NCBI GenBank assembly: GCA_000149265.1
Contig: CH002078.1
Span: forward strand, 184,992 to 248,991
Reading direction: 5' to 3'
Source: Ciona savignyi
Lineage: Eukaryota; Chordata; Ascidiacea; Phlebobranchia; Cionidae
DNA: 64,000 nt
The position numbers and the translations under genes were made by a program. Of the stretch, positions 21,001-30,900 are shown piece after piece (position 1 is the first letter of the stretch; the number at the start of each line of letters is the position of its first letter). A model generated the notes under the pieces. That model saw only the letters and a list, made by a program, of their open reading frames with translations. It searched no databases and had not been told where the DNA came from.

Positions 21001-22628
21001 TTACGGACATTGCCTGAACCCAGCGGATTAATGGGTTCTATCAAATTGAAGGAACATGTCTATCATATACAACACACTGCAATAGCTCCGGTAACCCGAC
21101 GATGGGCGCGAAGTGATCTGACGATTGCCCGTGTGTAACCCCCTTGGTTTTCCCATCCACGGGGATAAAGATGAATATCCTATTCCTATCCTATTCCTAA
21201 ACAAAATTTTGTAGGATTTTGAGTTAAGGTTGCAGATCCAAGGTTCAATTTTAAATTGTGAAAAAATCTAAGACTTCCATGTCAGGATTTTGAGTGACAG
21301 TCGTTTTTGTGAGGTCAGTTTGCATTGGAGAGATAGAGAGAATAATTAGTTGAACGCCTCCTAAATGAAAAACGGGCCATTTTGAATTTTTTGCCAAAAT
21401 CTCCAAATTTTTGGAAATTTGAGTGTGGATAAATGCTACTAGTTAACTGTTTATCTAAAATCTTACTTAATTAATTACTTATGCTAATTAGCAATTTAAT
21501 TAATTAGTCATTTTTCCTCATTTTTGGACATTTTTACTCCGGTAGAAGGTCGTTCGGATATTGTTCCAAGAACTTAACTTCGAATGGCTTTTATAAATAC
21601 CAGACAATCTTTCGATACAGGCTGTTAATCCGATTTGTGATATCGGTCTGGAAAATGTAGTCCTCTTATTGGTAACCACATGTGTACCGTTTTTTTCTTT
21701 TTTTTCAATTTTTGGGCAGGTGTGAAGGCCTAGATGTGTTGTTGGACACTTATGCATACAGAAGATATAAAAACTTACCAATCCTTACCATCCTTGATTG
21801 TCAAGCATTGCTGAAAGACGTGGAGGCGGACAAAATGTGGTCACACGAGGCTCAAAAGTGACATTGGGTGTGTTTTATTACTCAAAAACAACTATTTGTA
21901 CCCTGGTTATGAACTTTAAACCTTTCAAATTACAGTGAAAAATGTGCTGAAACTTGTGAAACATTAAGCAGTGAATTTTAATGTCTACGAAGAGTTTCAG
22001 TCATCACCAGTGACACTGTCGCCAAATGAAATCTACAGAATGACCACCCTTCAGTCGAAGGCCTGTAATAGCCGAAGCAGTCAACCGAAAGGGTTAAAAT
22101 TTGGACACTAGTCTCACAGAATGACCTCTACTAGTAAGTTCAAACAGTTTAAACCAAACTGGCACGGTCACCGTTTCCAAGATGGCGTATAACCAATTAA
22201 GACCTCTATGAATGGCAGGATGTGACGAGTGGTACCCTCCATGAGCCATCGTTTTTAAACGAGTGTTTTGCTGAGTAACAATGGTGGTGATTCCCCAATG
22301 TTTGTTTGGTTGAAAGCAGCATGTGCTAGGCTGCGCGCCGGTGTTCTCGTTTAGCTAAGAAGTTTTGTATTCGTGGAGCAGTGCTTTGTAAAATAAAGGT
22401 GTTGATTGTGCATCTGCTAGCTGTTTTGTTGGAAAAAAGTTGCCGATGTACGAAGGGGTATGGGCTCAAAATTTTTAAACAAACTCTTGTAGGATTTTGA
22501 GTTAAGGTTGCAGATCCAAGCTTCAATTTTAAATTGTGAAAAAATTAAGACTTCCTATGTCAGGATTTTGAGTGACAGTCGTTTTTGTGAGGTCAGTTTG
22601 CATTGGAGAGATAGGGAGAATAATTAGT
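18034..22628 (+). repeat. Tandem array of a 1.28-kb unit, 3.35 copies
   Basis: Units start with AGATGGCGTATAACCAATTA at about 18034, 19314, 20594 and 22184. The first two are 1280 bp. The third is about 300 bp longer because a SINE sits at 20896-21200. The fourth is cut at about 22628 by an ATGGGTCCC-family element. Each unit carries two short conserved reading segments: one with 'LLDTYAYRRYKNLPI' after a good acceptor (TTTTTGTGCAG), and one with 'LSPNEIYRMTTLQSKA'. A frame interruption precedes the second in these copies. I do not recognise the protein. Confidence 0.9.
20896..21200 (+). repeat. Full-length SINE inside the third tandem unit
   Basis: The head 'ggcccgttggtctaacggtt' (A-box-like) is followed by a 'cctttcaatcgaaagg' stem-loop resembling an anticodon arm, then a degenerate B-box, a body of about 200 bp and a tail of 'ttcctatcctattcct'. 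It interrupts the unit sequence 'caaaattt' / 'aaacaaaattttgtagg', giving a clear insertion reference for the family. Confidence 0.8.
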
Positions 22629-24173
22629 TATGGGTCCCATTTGGAAAAATGGGACACATATTGTTTTTGTCCGTTTTTTTTTTTTCTTTTTTTTTTCTTT
22701 TTTTTCGTCAAACGCTTGACAGGCATAGCTTGTGGCAACAACATCTATCAAATGGGGTAATGGAATAGCAATACAACTTTGTCATTTATTAGACAACATG
22801 GGTCTAGATGTGCATAGACCAAAATTTTGGGGCATATACCCAGGGGAATTCCCCCTGGGAGGTGAAAAACCAAAACGGTATCTTTTTTTAAAAAATTACC
22901 TTTTTTAGGCATAGCGCTTGAACGGCTTCTCCAATTTCAATTAGATTTGGTAAACTGTAAGTCCATTAGCCACTTATATACCACTTAAAAGAATTAAAAA
23001 AATTACCCAGGGAAATACCCTAAAAATAAGCTTTTGTTGTCAAATCATGATTATGACAGGCATGGGTTGTAGCACCGACATCTATCAGAAGGAGTAATGG
23101 AATTGCAATAAAACTTTGTCATTTGTTAGACAACATGGCCTAGATTTGAATAAACTAAAATTTTGGGTAATATATCCAGGGGAATTTCCCTGAGACGTTA
23201 AAAACCAAAACAATATTTTTTTCTAAAAAAATGAGCTTTTTGCGCATAGCTCTTGAACTGTAAATCCAGTTTGAATCAGATTTGATAAAATGTAGGTGCA
23301 TTAGTAACTGATTTAACACTTAAAAGAAATAAACAAATTACCTAGGGAAATACCCTAAAAATAAGCTTTTGTTGTCAAATCATGATTGTGACAGGCATGT
23401 CATGTCGCCCTGACATCTACAAGAAGAAAAAATGTATGCTCAATCCAACTTTTTTATTTGTTAGACAACATGGCCTAGATATGCAAAAACCAAAATTTTG
23501 GGTAATATATCTAGGGGAATTCCCCTGAGACGTTAATAACCAAAACGGTATTTTTTTCTAAAAAATAGCTTTTTTGCGCATATCGCTTAAACGGCAGCTC
23601 CAATTTGAATCAGATTTGGTAAAATGTTAGACATTTAAACACTCTGTTCCAATTAAAAAAAATCATTTATTAGGGTGTTTCCTTTAAAACGCAGATATTT
23701 TCCTGAATTATGATTGTGACAGGCATGCCATATCGTACAAACATCTTCAACAAGGAGTCGACAAATCAGACAAGGAATTGACTAATCAGAGTAAAACATT
23801 AAGAATTGTTATACAACATAACCCACATAGGTAAAAACAGAAACGTACGTACTAAACCCAGTAGAAACTTATCTAATAAACCCAATAATTCCCTGAAACC
23901 ACGAAAAACGCTTAAAAAGAAAGCTTTTATTTAAAACATTTGTGGTGAAATGTTCGTAAATCTAACACGATTGTTCTTTTTTTATCTACACATGGAGAAG
24001 AAGTTTGGCTTGATAACTATGGGACCCATGCGTTTATGCTTGCAGAAACAAACTACATACTCAGTGTATAAAATACAAAATGTGGTTAGGGACCCTATAT
24101 AGCATGAATATATGGCATACAATATGTGTTTTACAAATGGTGGTGGTTAAACACGTGGTTGACACTCTCTAGT
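22629..24173 (+). mobile_element. ATGGGTCCC/CTRR-T family element, full-length copy
   Basis: Starts TTATGGGTCCCATTTGG, whose next bases form a GTCCCATTT/AAATGGGAC hairpin. It ends GACACTCTCTAG followed by T. The interior is built of about four 330-bp sub-repeats ('gacaggcat' at about 22720, 23054, 23390 and 23718). No transposase is encoded. A poly-pyrimidine run lies at 22673-22706. Other copies are at 34222-34625, 42590-42862, 48683-50379, 50385-50790 and 57487-59117. Confidence 0.7.
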
Positions 24174-24907
24174 TGAAAGTTCGAATCTTACATGGGCTCG
24201 TTACTAAGACCTTTTTATAAGGAGTCGGTATATGTATCGATCGCGTTAAACATTCAGCCACACGAACGTACAACTACTGTTTGCTATCTGTTCCTTCCTA
24301 GAAATATTAAAGACCCATATCTGTGTTAACTTTATTAACTGCACTGGACAACAAAGTATTTGATGCAAGGCATTTAAGAAAAGTCAAGAAGTGGTCCAGG
24401 GGTTGGGAAATTGTACTTTTGGTTTATTGCGTTACTTTACTTTTCATTTTAAAATAAATGTTCGTCAAGTTCACATTAAAAGTATTTTATTAAAATTCAT
24501 CTTTTGGATTAAACTACAGTTTAACTTAACTAAAATTATTATTCGGTTTTTCCTACACAGTAGATTATCGTCGAATAAATCGTGGGAAACGACGAATAAA
24601 ACATGAATATCCTATTCTATTCTAACATAAATAATTAAATATAAATCTAGAATAAAAAATGAACTAAGATCAAACAGTAAGTCAAATAATCGTCTTGACT
24701 TTAAATTGTCCGATTTAGATAATACTTTTAAAAATTTCATATATTTTGTTTTGGAAACTTATATGTACGATTATCCGTGTGACATGAATATCCCAACCAA
24801 TGTATTTAACGAAAGTTGTTTTACGTTAGGAGTTATTTGTGTCAAACATCTTTATAAACTTATAACGCCTGCTAATACCATCCTCTTGTGGTTTATATTA
24901 GCTAATT
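24174..24907. other. Sequence downstream of ST2
   Basis: AT-rich, no exon found. A plus-strand ORF near 24706-24918 overlaps the ST2 stop and has no support. Confidence 0.4.
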
Positions 24908-27900
24908 TCACCCTTTAATTGTGCCGTTGTACGCATATCTATCGTAATTAAGTAACTTAAAATCATCGGCGTAAATTTTCCGAAGAATTTCCACATCTGA
25001 CTCGTCAAGTTCACTAAAATAACTTTGAGTCGTTAAATCCTTTACAGATTGTGTAATATTTCCGGGAATTGAAACCAGTGACCCGTTAAAACTGGTTTGC
25101 TCCTGTTGTATCCAACCTAACACCTCGTTTGACTCCTGTACCAAGTTATCAAACCGGATGATATAGGTGTAGTTGACGTGGCAAGGTATGCACATGTGGG
25201 TTTGTGGACGCCAGTGGATATCCATGTCTTTTAGATTCATTTTCTTATAGTACGTCGTCAGAAACCTACAAAGAAAACATATTTGAAGATGAGCCAAAAT
25301 TTTACTGATGTTTTAAAATTGAAACGTTCGATGTTATATCCCGACTTAGGGGTACTAGGTTATTTAAGGATTGCCCGTGTAAGAACGTTTCCTTATGTTT
25401 TCATGAGAGTATAAATATTTTGTAGAATTACATTGGCTCAATAAAATTGTAACGGCGTAAGTGTCTCGGTCAAGTAGTTGTAACCAATGTAACAACATCT
25501 CAGACTGTTTTTTATTATATGGAAGAGGTCAATTAGTATTAACTTGCACCCCACATATTAAAAGGTTATGTAAGACACCTTACGGACGTTGTCTGAACCT
25601 AGTAGAATGATGGGTTCCAATAAATTAAGGGAACATATAAATAATACACAACACACAATACCTCCGGTAACCCGACGATTGGCGCGATTTGATCTGACGA
25701 TTACCCGTGTGATAACACCTTTGCGTTTTTGCATTTACGGAGAAAAACATGAATATCCTATCCTATCCACCAGTATATGAATCTTATGTTGAATTCACTA
25801 CAACCACATAAGACTAACACACAACTCACTTTACAAATTGTAAAAACGAAACTTCCCCTGTCTTTAAAACGTGAGAATATTCAAGAACTTCCTTTTGCTG
25901 CTTTTCGTTCAGATTTCGAAAGTTGGGCATAGTTTGTAATTGCTCAAGATTCATCGCCGAAACATCGTTGATGCTGTGAAAGTACAAATGTAGACTATAG
26001 TAAATACTGTAGTTTAGTTTAGTTAAGTTTATTAATTTTTTTGCCTTAGTATCAAATAGAAACAAATCAAACAAATCATAACAAAAAAAACCCAAAAAAA
26101 CGGCAAAACGAGGAGTCTTTAAAATATTTAATTCAAAAAACATTTAAATATTAACTAAATAGGAAGCCGTCGCCAATTTTAGTAGAAAAAACGATTGTTT
26201 CCAAGCGAAAATTAAAAGTATGTAGGCCTGAAAAAGATGATAGGATAGGATATTCATCTTTATCCCCATGAATGGGAAAACCCAAGGGGGTTAACACACG
26301 GGCAATCGTCAGATCACCTTGCACCCATCGTCGGATTACCGGAGCTATTGCAGTGTGTTGTATATGATAGACATGTTCCTTTAATTTGGTAGAACCAATT
26401 AATCCGCTGGGTTCAGGAAATGTCCGTAAAGTTCCTTGCCCAAGGACACAACCGACAGTTGGCGACCAGTTTCGCACCTTTAACCTTTCGATTGAAAGGC
26501 GACGCACTTAACCGTTAGACCAACTAGCCGGACTGATCTGTATATTTGTACCAATTTCTAGCTGTGGCAATTTAAAAATTAATTTGTTTTTATTTTGTTG
26601 CAACTCTTTAAAATAAATGTATGTATTTTGGTAACTTATATTATTGCTAGATTGCTCGACCGAGTGTTAAACTTTTTTACAATGTGTTGCGGACTGAGAT
26701 TCTATTGTATTCAAGTGTGGTGCTTTATCAATGCCATGGGTACAATATACTGTAAAGTATTTTATTTCTATGAGGTTTAAATTCCCTGCATTTTTGAACG
26801 CTCGCCGATTAAGTTAATGCTGTGTTTCGTTGATTACTTAATTGCCTGCTTTTCTGTATATTTGGTTGTACCTTTTTCGCTTTAAGTTAGTTACGAGTTG
26901 TGGAGTTGACGGTTGTTTGAATAAATTGTGCTGAAACGCTACAATTTTTGGCGTCCCTGGCTGGGCTATACTGAATATGGAAGAAATAATCGAAGGGATC
27001 CGAAAACAGTTCGATAAGCTACAGCTGGACGAGAAGGTGCAGGCGGGTCTCGTACAGATAATCAAGAAGGAAGCTGACGGTTCTGCTGCGTTAACTGAGG
27101 TCGCATCGACAGAAAAGGTTGGTTGTAGTGGACAATCGGTGAAGCCGTTCAGGTCCGACGTAGCCCTAAAAATGCCGTTTAATGGCCATATTTCATGGCC
27201 GGATTTTAAACAACAATTTAAGAACATTGCAAAAGTAAATAATTGGGATGATGCACAAATGGGATTACAGTTAGCTTGTTGCCTACAGGGAGATGCGTTA
27301 ATGGTTCAAGCAGGTTTGCCACAAGAACATCGGTGGAATTTTCAATCATTGGTTGGTGCATTTGATCGCAAATACGCTCCTAAAAGTTCATGTCGGTCAA
27401 AGGCCATATTCTATAGTGCGGTTAGAGGAAGCAATGAGAATTTAATAGATTTCTCTTATAGATTGCGCGTATTGCTTCACAACGCACATCCCGAATTGAA
27501 GGAGGATAAAGAGGCCATTTTAATTGAAAAATATGCTTCAGGCATAGGAGTGGCCTCTCTACGGCACGCCATTATTTTACAGAACCCGAAGACGTTGGAC
27601 ATGGCGGTAGAATTGGTCCTGAAACTTGAAGACCGAGATGGTGTAAATTCCGATCGGACGAAAATCTCATACCCGGAGGAAGGTACCGATAATTGTTTTT
27701 ATTGTGGTCAATCTGGTCATTGGAAACGAGAATGCAATCTGCGAATATTGCATGCCCGAGATACTGCGAATCGTCGACCAAATTTTAATCGGGCAGGATC
27801 AAACTTTTAAGGATTGGCGAAGAAGGCCGACCGCCAATCCAGTGTTACATGGCCAAAATTAGACCTGTAGACTCTACTCTTCATTTATTTTTGCCGTGCA

Positions 27901-30900
27901 CGGTACAAAATGTTAATTTTAATTTTTTATTGGATACCGGCTCGGGTGCAACCGTGATTAATCGGTCTTCTGTTTATCAGCGTATTTTTAACCCCCCCAA
28001 CATTGATCCGTCCCAAGGAGAACTCTTATCGGTTGAGGGCAATCCGATTCGCTGTTATGGCCGAATGATGACGAAGCTATGCTTTCGTGGGCTCGAGATG
28101 TCGCATCGTGTCGCTGTGGCAGATATTGCGGGTTGTGATGGCATCTTAGGTTTGGATATTTTAAGTCGCGCCGGTTGTGTGATAGACCTTGTCAACAACA
28201 AAATATGTTTAAAGGGAAAAATGTTAACTCTGGGAATTAATCAACCACTGGTTTTACTACCACAAAAGGCGATTGGAAGAAAAATGACCCAACATGAACT
28301 GTCGATTCCCGACCATCTTTTATGTATTACTGAAAATTTGAACCATCTATCGGATGACCAAAAACAAAAAGCAATTCAACTAATAACTGACTATAGTGAT
28401 TTGTTTTCAACAGAAAGTGGATATTTAGGTCACACTGACGTGGTGCGTCACCAAATAAACACCGGGGATGCGCGACCCATTCGGCAAAGGCCTCGTCGGA
28501 TGTCGCTTGCTAAACAACGAATGGTGGAGGAAGAGTTGGACAAAATGTTGGCCTCTGGCATCATAGAGCCCAGTCGCAGTCCGTGGTCATCGCCTGTGGT
28601 TCTGGTCACAAAAAAAGATGGCACGCCACGATTTTGCGTAGATTTTAGAAAACTGAACGAAATAACAAAAAAAGATTCTTATCCTTTACCCAGGATGGAG
28701 GACATGCTGGACATGCTAAGTGGCTCCAGTTGTTTTAGCACTCTTGATTTAGCCAGTGGATATTGGCAAGTAGAAATGGATAAGAATGACCGTGAAAAAA
28801 CTGCATTTACCGTGGCTGGAAAGGGATTATTTCAATTTAAGGTAATGTGTTTCGGCTTGACTAACGCTCCGGGCACGTTTGAACGTTTAATGGAGTCTGT
28901 ACTGAAGGGGTTGCTGCACAAAATCTGCGCCGTTTACATTGACGACGTCATCTGCTTTTCAAAGGATTTTAATGATAATCTATTACATTTACAAAAAGTC
29001 TTTGACAGGTTGCGTCTCGCGGGTTTGAAATTAAAACCGAAAAAGTGTCAATTATTTCGTCGAAGCACCAAATTTTTGGGGCATCTGGTGTCTGCCGATG
29101 GAATCCGGTGCGATCCTGAGAAGACCGCAGCTGTACAGGAATAGCCAATTCCGGTCAACGTTAAAGAGGTACGAAGTTTTCTGGGATTTGCTTCTTACTA
29201 TAGAAGGTTTATTAGGAAGTTTGCGGAGAAGGCTACCCCCCTTAGTGCCCTTACCCATAAGAATCGCGTATTTAAGTGGACGGATGATTGTTCCGACGCA
29301 TTTACTCAGTTGCGCAAAGAGTTAAGCACGGCTCCTGTACTATCCTATCCCCTGTTTGATAGCCCCTTTGTGTTGGACACGGATGCTAGTGGTGTAGCTG
29401 TGGGAGGTGTGCTATCCCAAATGGTCGATGGGAACGAACAAGTGGTTGCATTTTATAGCAGCACGTTTAGTAAAACTGAACGAAACTACTGTGCAACCTA
29501 TCGTGAGCTTGTGGCTGCGGTTAAGGCGATAAAACATTTTCGACATTACTTGTGGGGAAGGAAGTTTACGTTACGCACCGATCACGCTTCCCTGAAATGG
29601 TTAGTTTCGTTTAAAGAACCAGAAGGGATGTTAGCTCGATGGATTTCTATATTGGGGACCTACGATTTCGAAGTACAGCATCGCCCTGGGGAAAGACATT
29701 TAAATGCAGATGGGTTATCGCGCCGATGTTGTACTAGAAAGGAATGTGCGGATTGTTCCCAAATTTCACAAGAGAAATCCCCTCGGGTAGCTGTAAATTT
29801 AATTTCACGTGCAAGTTCGACCGACTGCAATTGGCTAGACACTTGGAACGATTCTCAAATCAGACAGTGGCAAACGGAAGATCCCCAACTTTCGGTAGTT
29901 ATTCACTTAAAAAGTCAGAGCCAATACCCACCCAGTGATTTGCGTATTTACCCAGACGGTATTCGGACATTGTTGTTACAGTGGGATCTACTAGAAGTCC
30001 GAAATGGGTTGTTATATCGCATGTGGTATCCTGATAATAATTTTGAAATGCCAAATCTTTTATTAGTAGCACCAGGAATAATCCGACAACACATCTTTCA
30101 ACATTTACACTCCTTTCGTACAGCTGGTCATCTAGGAATTACTCGAACAACTTATAGGATCCGTCGCAGATTTTACTGGCCAGGTTTAAAAGAGGATGTG
30201 CGGAGATGGTGCAAGTGGTGCATACCATGTGCGAGACGTAAGCCCCATCACGGAAAGCATCGTTGGGCTCTGACACAACAAATGGCAAGCGCGCCAATGG
30301 AAAGGGTGGGTATTGATTTTATGGGCCCTCTGCCCCGAACTGATCAAGGTAACGAGTACATTTTGGTTGTTACCGATTATTTTACGAAGTGGACGGAATG
30401 TTTTGCATTGCCGAACCAACGTGCTGTCACCACCGCGGAAGTCCTGGTAACTCAGTTCTTTTCTAGATTTGGTATTCCCAGATATCTTCATTCGGACCAG
30501 GGGAGGGATTTCGAATCGCACTTATTCCAGGAAATGTGTCGGGTATTGGAGATAACGAAAACTAGGAGTTCTCCATATAGACCCCAATCATCGGGGCAGG
30601 TAGAACGTTTCAACCGGACGCTGCAGATGATGTTGTCGGCATTCGTCAACGACAATCGAAATGACTGGGATGTGCATCTCCCATATTTGGGAATGGCGTA
30701 CAGATGTTCGGTACACGAATCAACCAAGTATACCCCAAATCGTTTAATGTTGGGAAGGGAGACCACTATGCCCATAGACTTAATGACGGGCAGTCCACCA
30801 AACTCAGTAACGTTTCCATGTCACACAGAATATGTGGAATGGATGAAATCGGCAACAGAGAACGCCTTTAATACGACCTATAGTCATCTAAAGAAAGCAG

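Noticed and set aside
24391..24918. Plus-strand ORFs beside the ST2 stop
   Set aside because: Phe/Ile-rich translations of AT-rich flank; one overlaps the ST2 last exon antisense.
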